This document shows, in pieces, positions 1 to 9,278 of a DNA stretch of 64,000 bases. Within the stretch, counting starts at the first letter, position 1, and each line of letters begins with the position of its first letter. The stretch is from assembly GCA_938015805.1 (NCBI GenBank), contig CALLXF010000045.1:16867-80866 (forward strand). Reading direction: 5' to 3'. Origin of the DNA: an uncultured Saprospiraceae bacterium. GTDB lineage: Bacteria > Bacteroidota > Bacteroidia > Chitinophagales > Saprospiraceae. Made by a program: the position numbers and the translations under genes. The notes below the pieces were generated by a model. That model did not search any database. It was not told the origin of the DNA and was given only the letters and a program-made list of their open reading frames with translations.

Positions 1-1620
1 ATGGCTAATACCATAGATGCAAACTTTGCATATCAAGTATGTGTAGACTATTGGTCACCAAATGGTGGAGATCTGCTTTTAAAACTAGAAAATGGATCTA
101 ATCCTACATGGGAAACTTTACAAACTTCTTCTACTGCTGGAGGATGGGAAACACTTTGTTATGACCTATCTGCTGACGATATAGGAGGTAGTGCAACGGG
201 ACCTGCAACGGGAAGAATATTTTCTAGAATGGTTCTTTTTGCAGATTTCGGAACGATGGGAGCTGCTACAGATACAGAATATTATTTTGATAACTTCTTA
301 GTAAAAGTTGATAATTCAGTTTCTGCTTACGACGTAACTTTTAGTGTGGATATGAATGGTGTAACTGGTTTTACACAACCTTATGTCTCTGGAACATTTA
401 ACAATTGGTCTGGAACTGCAAATCCTCTAGACGATGCAGATGGAGATGGAGTATGGTCTGCTACTTTAAATATAGATCAAGGTACTCACGAATATAAATT
501 CAATTTTGACGATTGGGCAGGACAAGAACAATTTGATTTAGGCTATAGCTGTACAGTAACAAACGATACGGGAGAATTTACAAATAGAGTTACCGTTATT
601 ACAGATAATACAGATCTAGGTACTGTTTGTTATAACAGCTGTTATGCATGTGGAGATGCAGTTTCTATAACTATAAATATGGGGCAAGGAAATGAGATGG
701 TAAGTCCAGAAGGATTTTATATAGCTGGTGGAGGAAACTTTGGTAATCCTGGAGACTTTCCTCTTACAGATGATGATGGTGATGGTGCTCATTCGATTAC
801 AATCGAAAGACAAGTAGGATTTACATCTTTCTATACTTTCACTAATGGAGCATGTGGAGATTACAGTTGTAAAGAAAATATAGCCGGTCAAGACTGTGCA
901 AACCCAGATGATTTTAATGACAGAGATATGGGTCCTGTTATGCAGGACACTGTGATCAATACGTGTTTTGGATTTTGTAGTGATAATCTAGAATGTGGAG
1001 ACGCTGCACTTAGAAGTATCACTTTTGAAGTAAATACTAATCCTATTGCAGGTACTTTTACGCAGCCATATCTTTCAGGAAATTTTAATAGCTGGTCGGG
1101 AGATGCAAATCCGATGGATGACGCAGATGGAGACGGAATCTACTCTCTTACATTAGATCTTTTACCGGGTAACTACGAGTATAAATTTACTTTCGATAAC
1201 TGGGCGTTACAAGAGGAATTTGTTGGAGGAGAAGACTGTACGATTACCGATGCCTCTGGAGATTTTGTAAATAGAGAATTAGTTGTAGGAGAGGATGACA
1301 TGATGTTTTGCTTTACATTTAATACTTGTAGTGATTGTACTTCTAGTACATCAGACTTAGACTACGATGGTGCTATTTTTGAAGTTAATCCTTCTGTAAT
1401 CGTAAATGGACAAACACAGATTATCTTCGGAGATAATTATACGGATCAGAAAGAATTAACGATCGTAAATGCAGTAGGTCAAAGAATACAATCCATTCTT
1501 CTTAATGGTAATACGGATCGTTATACACTTAACGTGAATGAACTAAAAGGAGGGTTTTACTTTATCAATGTTCAGACCCAAGGAAAACAAATGACTAGTA
1601 AAATAGTTATTACATACTAA
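1..1620 (+). CDS. T9SS-sorted secreted protein with repeated E-set/glycogen-binding-like modules (5' end probably outside window)
   Basis: Open from base 1 without a signal peptide; two near-identical modules (TQPYVSGTFNNWSGTANPLDDADGDG... and TQPYLSGNFNSWSGDANPMDDADGDG...); C-terminal type A sorting-like domain ending GGFYFINVQTQGKQMTSKIVITY. Confidence 0.8.
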   Translation: MANTIDANFAYQVCVDYWSPNGGDLLLKLENGSNPTWETLQTSSTAGGWETLCYDLSADDIGGSATGPATGRIFSRMVLFADFGTMGAATDTEYYFDNFLVKVDNSVSAYDVTFSVDMNGVTGFTQPYVSGTFNNWSGTANPLDDADGDGVWSATLNIDQGTHEYKFNFDDWAGQEQFDLGYSCTVTNDTGEFTNRVTVITDNTDLGTVCYNSCYACGDAVSITINMGQGNEMVSPEGFYIAGGGNFGNPGDFPLTDDDGDGAHSITIERQVGFTSFYTFTNGACGDYSCKENIAGQDCANPDDFNDRDMGPVMQDTVINTCFGFCSDNLECGDAALRSITFEVNTNPIAGTFTQPYLSGNFNSWSGDANPMDDADGDGIYSLTLDLLPGNYEYKFTFDNWALQEEFVGGEDCTITDASGDFVNRELVVGEDDMMFCFTFNTCSDCTSSTSDLDYDGAIFEVNPSVIVNGQTQIIFGDNYTDQKELTIVNAVGQRIQSILLNGNTDRYTLNVNELKGGFYFINVQTQGKQMTSKIVITY

Positions 1621-1633
1621 TAGTGGTTTTTAA

Positions 1634-1665
1634 GGGAGTAGCTAAAATTTAGCTACTCCCTTTTT
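1634..1665 (+). terminator. Rho-independent-type terminator between the first gene and susC
   Basis: Perfect 10-bp stem gggagtagct/agctactccc with 7-nt loop followed by TTTTT. Confidence 0.8.
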
Positions 1666-1711
1666 CAATTTTTATTTGCTCGAATTAATAAAATTCTTAA
1701 TCAACAAGAAA

Positions 1712-4700
1712 ATGATTAAAAAGTCAATTATTTGCTTTTTACTAGCCTTCGCTTTGCAAACTGTTAACGCACAGATCAGTATTTCCGGAAGCATAACCGA
1801 GTCTGACGGAACTCCTCTCATAGGCGTAAATGTGCTAGAAAAAAACACTAGTAATGGATCTATCACTGATATAGATGGGAATTACGAGATGCGTGTAACG
1901 GATGTCAATTCTGTATTAGAAGTTTCCTACCTAGGATATAAAACTCAAGAAATAGTCATAGGGTCTCAAACTAAAATCGATGTGGTTTTAGAAATTAATG
2001 CAAACGAACTAGATGAGATTATAGTCGTAGGTTACGGTGTACAAAAGAAAAAAGTAGTCACTGGCTCTATTACTAAAGTAAATGGTGAAGACTTAGAAGA
2101 ACAACCTATTGCAACAATAGACGAAGCACTGCAAGGAAGAACCTCAGGAGTAAGAGTAATCTCTAACTCAGGTCAGCCAGGAGATGGTGCAACGATTAGA
2201 GTTAGAGGAACATCTAGCTTTGGAGCAAGTGACCCTCTTTTTGTAGTGGATGGAATTCCTATTGGTGGAGGAATAGATTTTTTAAATCCTGCAGACATAG
2301 AATCTATAGAAGTATTAAAAGACGCGGCATCAGCTAGTATATACGGTACGAGAGGAACTGGCGGAGTTATATTAGTTACCACTAAATCTGGTAAAAAAGG
2401 AAAAACAGAAGTTAACTTTCAATCTTATTATGGCGTTCAAGCTCCCGAGAGATTGTTGCCTGTCCTAAATGCAACTGAGTACGGAACATTGATGAACGAA
2501 TCTTCCGTAGCTTCAGGAGGATCCATATTATTTGATAACCCTAGTGCATTAGGAGAAGGTACAGACTGGCAAAGAGCCGTTTTCAGAATGGACGCACCGA
2601 TGCAAGATCACCAGTTAAGCATTACCTCTGGTTCAGAGAAAACAAATGTGTTTGCATCCTTTGGATATTACGACCAACAAGGAATCGTTATCGGTAGTGG
2701 TTATAATCGATTTACTACACGTCTAAATTTAGTCCAAAATGTAAATGATAATATAAAATTTGGAAGTTCATTGGCTTACGCCAAAGTAAATGCCCAAGGT
2801 GTGTCTACTAACTCAGAATTTGGATCCCCTTTAGGTAGGGCTTTAAATCTCGATCCTATAACTCCTGTTATAGAAACAGATTCTGCAGTATTAAATAATA
2901 CCGTTTTCCAGAACTTTAATGTAGTAACAGACGAAGAAGGTAATCCATATGGTATATCTAATTTTGTAACATCCGAAGTCTTAAATCCTGTCGCTGCAAA
3001 TAAAGTGGCTCAAGGAACAGGATTTAGTGACAAGTTTGTGGCTTCATTTTATGGAGAGGCTAAGTTTTTAGATCATTTTAAAATAAGATCTAGTATAGGA
3101 ACAGACCTCGCATTCTGGGGAGGAGAAAATTTCTCTCCTTTATTCTATCTTAACTCTGCAAATCGAAATGATCTAACCAGCTATGGACGATCTCAAAATA
3201 GAGGACTTTATTGGATCCAGGAAAACTTCTTGAGTTATAAACTAGAAACAGACAATCATAATTTTGAAATAGGTGTAGGAAATGCCATCGAAAGAAATGC
3301 GGGTCAAGGAATAAACATAACTGTAACAGATATTCCTGTCGATAATTTAGAAGATGCTTCGCTAGGATTTTTCTCGGGACCTGATAATCAGTTTGCCGGA
3401 GGATTTGAATATCTAAATACAAGACTTGCCTATCTAGGAAGATTAAACTACAATTATCAAGAAAGATATTTATTGTCTGCTGTAATGAGAGCCGATGGTT
3501 CTTCTAGCTTTGGACCTAATAATAAGTTTGGATATTTCCCATCAGTATCTCTAGGATGGATAGTCTCTGACGAAAACTTCTTCAATGTTTCTGCTGTAAA
3601 CTACTTTAAAATAAGAGGGTCCTATGGGATATTAGGAAACGATAATGCGGGTCAGTTTGGATATGTATCCACATTAGGAGGAGGACGTAGTTATACTTTT
3701 GGACTAGATGATATTTTAACTAATGGTGTAGTTCCTGATGCTTTAGCAAATCCAGATCTAAAATGGGAAAGAACAATCCAGTCAAATATTGGTTTTGATG
3801 CAAAATTTTTCAAAAGACTTACATTGACATTTGACGTTTTTAATAAAGCCACCGATGGCTTGTTGCTAGGAATCTCGGTTCCTGGATATGTAGGTAATGG
3901 AGGTCCGTTAGGAAACATTGCAGATATGTCTAATAAAGGTTTTGATCTTGAACTGGGTTATGATAATGATATAGGAGACTTTTCTTATTCGATCAGTGGA
4001 AATATATCGTACGTAAAGAACGAAGTGGTTTCTATAGGTTTAGACAAAGAATTCTTACCAGGTTCTGGTTTTGGACCTTCTGGATTAGAATTAACTCGGA
4101 CGACACCTGGTCTTCCTATAGGATACTTTTACGGTTTCCAGACTGATGGATTATTCCAGAACCAATCCGAAGTAGATGGATATGTAAACGAAGAAGGTGA
4201 GCTCATACAGCCTAATGCAAGTCCTGGAGATTTTAAATTTGTTGATGCAAATAATGATGGTATTATAAATGCAGACGATAGAGGGTTTTTAGGAGATCCT
4301 ACTCCTGAGATCACATATGGTTTTGGAGTGGACTTGAATTGGAAAGAGTTTAGCTTTTCAGTTTTCGGTATCGGTGTCGCTGGAAACCAAATTGTAAATG
4401 CAACAAGAAGATTTGACTTACCTATGGCAAATCTCTCAGGTGAGGCTCTGAACAGATGGACTGGAGAAGGTACATCTGATAGTTATCCGAGACTTACGAT
4501 GACAGATCCTAATGGTAACTTTAATAGACTTTCCGATTTCTTTATTGAAAGTGGATCGTTTATGAGAATAAAGACTATGCAGTTAGCGTATAATATTCCT
4601 ACGGATCCGCTGAGCAAAGTAGGATTTAGTAAGTTTAGAATTTATATTCAAGCTAAAAACCTACTGACTATAACAGAATATAAAGGCTATGACCCTGAGA

Positions 4701-4783
4701 TTGGAGGAGGAAGTTATGGTATAGATAGAGGATTCTATCCTCAAGCCAGAACTTTTATTTTTGGATTAAACGCTTCATTTTAA
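1712..4783 (+). CDS. SusC/RagA-family TonB-linked outer membrane protein
   Basis: CarboxypepD_reg-like N-terminus (ISISGSITESDGTPLIGVNV), TonB plug (IIVVGYGVQKKKVVTGSITKV), SusC size and motifs; ORF track starts at a TTG at 1676, ATG at 1712 precedes the signal peptide. Confidence 0.95.
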   Translation: MIKKSIICFLLAFALQTVNAQISISGSITESDGTPLIGVNVLEKNTSNGSITDIDGNYEMRVTDVNSVLEVSYLGYKTQEIVIGSQTKIDVVLEINANELDEIIVVGYGVQKKKVVTGSITKVNGEDLEEQPIATIDEALQGRTSGVRVISNSGQPGDGATIRVRGTSSFGASDPLFVVDGIPIGGGIDFLNPADIESIEVLKDAASASIYGTRGTGGVILVTTKSGKKGKTEVNFQSYYGVQAPERLLPVLNATEYGTLMNESSVASGGSILFDNPSALGEGTDWQRAVFRMDAPMQDHQLSITSGSEKTNVFASFGYYDQQGIVIGSGYNRFTTRLNLVQNVNDNIKFGSSLAYAKVNAQGVSTNSEFGSPLGRALNLDPITPVIETDSAVLNNTVFQNFNVVTDEEGNPYGISNFVTSEVLNPVAANKVAQGTGFSDKFVASFYGEAKFLDHFKIRSSIGTDLAFWGGENFSPLFYLNSANRNDLTSYGRSQNRGLYWIQENFLSYKLETDNHNFEIGVGNAIERNAGQGINITVTDIPVDNLEDASLGFFSGPDNQFAGGFEYLNTRLAYLGRLNYNYQERYLLSAVMRADGSSSFGPNNKFGYFPSVSLGWIVSDENFFNVSAVNYFKIRGSYGILGNDNAGQFGYVSTLGGGRSYTFGLDDILTNGVVPDALANPDLKWERTIQSNIGFDAKFFKRLTLTFDVFNKATDGLLLGISVPGYVGNGGPLGNIADMSNKGFDLELGYDNDIGDFSYSISGNISYVKNEVVSIGLDKEFLPGSGFGPSGLELTRTTPGLPIGYFYGFQTDGLFQNQSEVDGYVNEEGELIQPNASPGDFKFVDANNDGIINADDRGFLGDPTPEITYGFGVDLNWKEFSFSVFGIGVAGNQIVNATRRFDLPMANLSGEALNRWTGEGTSDSYPRLTMTDPNGNFNRLSDFFIESGSFMRIKTMQLAYNIPTDPLSKVGFSKFRIYIQAKNLLTITEYKGYDPEIGGGSYGIDRGFYPQARTFIFGLNASF

Positions 4784-4804
4784 TATTGATTAAAGAAAAA
4801 ACAA

Positions 4805-6310
4805 ATGAAACTTAACAAGATATTTACCTTATTAATAATCACTGGTTTTTTTACTTTCTCATGTAGTTCTGATTTTTTAGAACTGGAACCGAGAGGCCAA
4901 GAATTAGAAAGTAACTATTACCAAACGGAAGATCAAGTTTTCGAAGCTTTAGTGGCGACGTATGATGTTCTACAGTGGGGCGGAACTAATGGTTGGACAA
5001 TGAAACTAGGACTTCTAAATGCAGCTTCTGATGACACCTTTGCTGGAGGAAGTGATTCTGGAGACCAACCTAGCTGGGTAGCTTGGGATAAATTTACACT
5101 TGATCCTTTTATAGGTCCTCAGTCTGGATTATGGAATAAAGGCTACACTGGAATATACAGAGCAAATTTAGTATTAGAAAAACTAGAAGAAAGCGAAGGG
5201 TTTTCCGAAGCATTTATTGCTCGTACTTCAGCAGAAGCAAAGTTCTTACGAGCCTTTTATTATTTTGACCTGGTAAGATTGTTTGGTGATGTTCCTTTAT
5301 TTACAAACACGATTTCAGGTGATGCTATTTACCTTCAAGAAAAATCTCCAAAAGAAGAAATTTATGCACTCATAGAACAAGATCTTACAGATGCAAAAAA
5401 CACATTTGAATTACCGGCGACCGTCCCTCCTAATGAGTTTGGAAGAATTACGCAAGGTGCTGTTTCAGCTTTACTTGGTAAAGTAATCCTTTTCCAAAAT
5501 GACGAAAATAGAATGGGGATTGCCGCAGAACATTTTCAAGATGTAATCAATTCTAATCTCTACGCCCTAGAAGAAGACTTTGGAGATATCTTTAAAAGTA
5601 GTAATGAGTTTGGAATAGAATCTGTTTTTGAAATACAGTATTCTGATGTACAAAGTGGAGGCTGGGAGAATTTTGCTAATGGAACGGAAGGGAATTATGA
5701 TGTACAGTTCTTTGGAATGAGAGACTATGTCGGAGCTACATATGCGACGGGTTGGAGCTTTTGTCCAGTCACCCCAAAATTGGTGGACCTACTAAAAAAC
5801 GATCCCAGATACGAACACACTATCATCGATGGTAATCTTTTAAAACTCCAAGGAGCGAGCTATACCGAAGGGTACCAAAATACAGATTATTTTATTAGAA
5901 AATATGCCCCCCTCGCTGATGAAAGTGCTCCCGATGGAGAACCTGCATTAAACTGGGGTAACAATGTAAGAGAAATAAGATATGCAGATGTTTTACTGAT
6001 GGCTGCAGAAGCTTATGCAAGATCAGGGGACGAAACCACTGCAAAACAATATTTAAATCAAGTTCGTTTAAGAGTAAGTGTACAACCATTATCTGGATCT
6101 GGACAAACGCTCCTTGATCGTATCCTTAGAGAAAGACAAAGAGAGTTAGCAACAGAAGGCCATCGATTTTTTGATTTAATCAGAACAGGTAAAGCAGCAG
6201 AGGAACTAGCTGATCAAGGCTTTACTCCTAATAAAAACGAACTATTACCTATTCCTCAAACAGAAATAGATATTACAGAAGGATTGATCACTCAAAATCC
6301 TGGTTACTAA
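4805..6310 (+). CDS. SusD/RagB family nutrient-binding outer membrane lipoprotein
   Basis: Lipobox TFSCSS, SusD-type motifs (AEAKFLRAFYYFDLVRLFGDVPL; RERQRELATEGHRFFDLIRTG), immediately after SusC. Confidence 0.95.
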   Translation: MKLNKIFTLLIITGFFTFSCSSDFLELEPRGQELESNYYQTEDQVFEALVATYDVLQWGGTNGWTMKLGLLNAASDDTFAGGSDSGDQPSWVAWDKFTLDPFIGPQSGLWNKGYTGIYRANLVLEKLEESEGFSEAFIARTSAEAKFLRAFYYFDLVRLFGDVPLFTNTISGDAIYLQEKSPKEEIYALIEQDLTDAKNTFELPATVPPNEFGRITQGAVSALLGKVILFQNDENRMGIAAEHFQDVINSNLYALEEDFGDIFKSSNEFGIESVFEIQYSDVQSGGWENFANGTEGNYDVQFFGMRDYVGATYATGWSFCPVTPKLVDLLKNDPRYEHTIIDGNLLKLQGASYTEGYQNTDYFIRKYAPLADESAPDGEPALNWGNNVREIRYADVLLMAAEAYARSGDETTAKQYLNQVRLRVSVQPLSGSGQTLLDRILRERQRELATEGHRFFDLIRTGKAAEELADQGFTPNKNELLPIPQTEIDITEGLITQNPGY

Positions 6311-6322
6311 AAAATAAAAATT

Positions 6323-7192
6323 ATGAATCGATTTAAAATTAGTTTTTACTTTTTTATCTCTTGTTTTGTTTTAATTAGTTGCGATCCTTCCTTAGAGGAT
6401 AAAACTGCACTCGGTGATCTCCCCTCTCCTAGCTTTGATATTATTGAAGGCTCAGATGGAAATACTTTTACATTAGTAAATACGACACCTGATGTATTTA
6501 TTATAAACTGGGTAATAGAAGGAGTAGGAAATCTGGAAGGAGAAGAAGTAGATATCGCAATAAATAACCAAGGTGTTTATCTAGCTACTTTGACCGTTTT
6601 TAATCAAGGTGGTTCCGCTTCCACTACAAAATCTATTACCGTCACAGAAGATGCAACTAATCCCTGTGAAGGCAATCTAGAGTTACTAACAGACTGCGGT
6701 ACTAAAACATGGGTACTTGCTCCAGAGGCGGGTGCTTTACATGTCGGACCTGATCTTATACAGTCTTATTATAGTAACTCGGAAGATGAAGTAACAGAGA
6801 GAGCATGTCAGTTTGATGACGAATTTATTTTTAGTGAAGATGGTACATTCGAATATAAAAATAATGGAGATTTCTGGGCCGATTCAGATGGAAATGGAAA
6901 TGTTACACCTCCAGAACTTGCCGTCAGTGTGGGATGTAATCCTAGCTCAGCATGGCCAGCTTCATTGAGTTCATGGGATTCAGGAACACACAGTTTTAAT
7001 ATCGATGAAAATAACCTAACTGTCCTAGGTGAAGGAGCATGGATCGGATTATATAAAGTAGGAACTAGCAGCGAAGTAACAACCCCGCAATCATCTGTGA
7101 CATATAATATATCCGAACTATCATCAGATCGTATGATCATTTTTGCAGACCTAGGAGATGTATTTTGGAAATTTACTCTGGTAACAAAATAG
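6323..7192 (+). CDS. PKD-domain lipoprotein, probable surface glycan-binding protein
   Basis: Lipobox VLISCDP; PKD-like segment (NWVIEGVGNLEGEEVDIAINNQGVYLATLTVFNQGGSASTTKSITV); follows SusD. Confidence 0.8.
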   Translation: MNRFKISFYFFISCFVLISCDPSLEDKTALGDLPSPSFDIIEGSDGNTFTLVNTTPDVFIINWVIEGVGNLEGEEVDIAINNQGVYLATLTVFNQGGSASTTKSITVTEDATNPCEGNLELLTDCGTKTWVLAPEAGALHVGPDLIQSYYSNSEDEVTERACQFDDEFIFSEDGTFEYKNNGDFWADSDGNGNVTPPELAVSVGCNPSSAWPASLSSWDSGTHSFNIDENNLTVLGEGAWIGLYKVGTSSEVTTPQSSVTYNISELSSDRMIIFADLGDVFWKFTLVTK

Positions 7193-7196
7193 ATAA

Positions 7197-8393
7197 ATGA
7201 TATTTATGAATGTTGTGAAATTTACTTTTACATTTTGCCTATTGAGTATATTCTTAATCTCATGTGGTGGAGATCCAGAACCGATGGAAACTTCGGTTCT
7301 GCCTAAACTCTCTATCAGTAGTGTCACAAAATTTGAAGGAGATATCGATGGCATCTTTTCCTTCATAGTAAATCTGAGTGAGGCTTCAGAGGATGAAGTA
7401 TCATTTGACTATAGGACAGTAGAAATAACTGCTAAGTCCAATGATGATTATACCCCTCAAGCGGATAATCTTACTTTAAATCCAGGAGAAACATCGGTTA
7501 CGATAGATATACAAATCTTAGCAGACACTTGGAAGGAAGGAGACGAGCAATTTAAAGTAGTGCTTTCCAATCCTGTAAATGCGACCTTGTCAACTACGGA
7601 AGGTCTGGGAACAATCAGAAATGAAGATACAGAAGTGATGACCAGCGAAGATGGATATATAACACCTGACAATTACCCAAATTATACACTAGTTTGGGCC
7701 GACGAGTTTGACGGGGATTGCTTAAACTTGGAAGACTGGACACATGAGATAGGCAACTCAGGATGGGGAAATAACGAATTACAATATTACACAGATAGAA
7801 AAGATAATAGCTTTCTTCAAAATGGAAACCTCATTATCGAAGCAAAAGAAGAATCTTTTGGTTCGGCAAACTATACCTCTGCACGCATAGTTACTCAGAA
7901 CAAACAATCCTTTACTTTTGGAAGAATAGACATCCGTGCTACTCTTCCAGAAGGACAAGGAATATGGCCCGCACTATGGATGCTAGGATCTAACTTCCAA
8001 GATATCGGATGGCCTGCATGTGGTGAAATAGATATTATGGAATTAGTAGGTCACCAACCTTCAACCACACATGGTACTGCTCACTGGGGTCCACAAGGAC
8101 AAGGATTTAGTAATAACAACGGTAATGGATACAACCTAAGTGCTGGATCAAAATTCTCTGATGAGTTTCATGTATTTTCTATAATATGGGAACCGGGAAA
8201 AATAGAATGGTATGTAAACGATAATAAGTTCTTTACATTAACAAATGCTGCCGTAAATGGGACATATCCTTTTGATCAAGATTTCTTCTTCATATTTAAT
8301 ATTGCGGTAGGTGGAAACTGGCCAGGCAATCCTGATAGCAGTACGGTTTTTCCACAGCAAATGATAGTGGATTACATAAGAGTTTTTCAATAA
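7197..8393 (+). CDS. GH16 family beta-glucanase lipoprotein with N-terminal Calx-beta-like domain
   Basis: Lipobox FLISCGG; Calx-beta-like FSFIVNLSEASEDEVSFDYRT; GH16 catalytic motif GEIDIMELVG; WGNNELQYYTD. Confidence 0.9.
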   Translation: MIFMNVVKFTFTFCLLSIFLISCGGDPEPMETSVLPKLSISSVTKFEGDIDGIFSFIVNLSEASEDEVSFDYRTVEITAKSNDDYTPQADNLTLNPGETSVTIDIQILADTWKEGDEQFKVVLSNPVNATLSTTEGLGTIRNEDTEVMTSEDGYITPDNYPNYTLVWADEFDGDCLNLEDWTHEIGNSGWGNNELQYYTDRKDNSFLQNGNLIIEAKEESFGSANYTSARIVTQNKQSFTFGRIDIRATLPEGQGIWPALWMLGSNFQDIGWPACGEIDIMELVGHQPSTTHGTAHWGPQGQGFSNNNGNGYNLSAGSKFSDEFHVFSIIWEPGKIEWYVNDNKFFTLTNAAVNGTYPFDQDFFFIFNIAVGGNWPGNPDSSTVFPQQMIVDYIRVFQ

Positions 8394-8446
8394 ATAAAAA
8401 ACCAGGATCACTACGTATATTATTATACGTTAGATAATAGATAACA

Positions 8447-9262
8447 ATGAAAATCCTAATTCTAATAGTCTCTACTTTTACGTTTACTATCTGGTTATCT
8501 CTGGATAGCAACGGTGTTGCTAATAAGATACATCCAGAATTAGTATGGAGTGATGAGTTTGACTATCAGGGACTTCCAGATGCAAATTTATGGGATTATG
8601 ATTTAGGAAATGGATGTCACTTACCCTGTGGCTGTGGATGGGGAAATAACGAACTACAATATTACACAGATGGTAACCCGCAAAATGTAAGAGTGGAAGA
8701 TGGACACCTTACCATAAGCCTTACTAAAGATCCTGATCACAAATACACTTCTGCTAAAATCCATACCAAGCATTCTGCATCTTGGAAATATGGTACCATC
8801 GAAGTAAAAGCAAAAGCCGCAAAGGGACTAGGAGCATGGTCTGCAATCTGGATGATGCCCCTAGGAAATAAATACGGAGGATGGCCTAAAAGTGGAGAAA
8901 TAGATATAATGGAACAGGTGGGTTATGCACAAGACACCGTATGGTCAGCGGTACATGTAGATGCCTATAACGGTATGCATGGAACTCATAAAAACGGACA
9001 ATCATATGTGCCCGATGTAGCAGAGGAATATCACATTTATAAATTAGTATGGACTAAAGATAAATATGAAACCTTCATAGATGGCAAGCATAACTTTACT
9101 TACGTCAATGAACACAAAGGCTCCGAAAAATGGCCTTTTGATCAAGAATTTTACCTCATCCTTAACCTCGCTTACGGAGGAAATTGGGGAGGAAAAAAGG
9201 GAACTGACGATAGTCTATTACCCATGGAAATGCATATAGACTACGTAAGAGTTTATCAATAA
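8447..9262 (+). CDS. GH16 family endo-beta-glucanase (laminarinase type)
   Basis: N-terminal hydrophobic signal; WGNNELQYYTD, catalytic GEIDIMEQVG, C-terminal MHIDYVRVYQ. Confidence 0.93.
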   Translation: MKILILIVSTFTFTIWLSLDSNGVANKIHPELVWSDEFDYQGLPDANLWDYDLGNGCHLPCGCGWGNNELQYYTDGNPQNVRVEDGHLTISLTKDPDHKYTSAKIHTKHSASWKYGTIEVKAKAAKGLGAWSAIWMMPLGNKYGGWPKSGEIDIMEQVGYAQDTVWSAVHVDAYNGMHGTHKNGQSYVPDVAEEYHIYKLVWTKDKYETFIDGKHNFTYVNEHKGSEKWPFDQEFYLILNLAYGGNWGGKKGTDDSLLPMEMHIDYVRVYQ

Positions 9263-9278
9263 TAAGATCGAATTTGAA

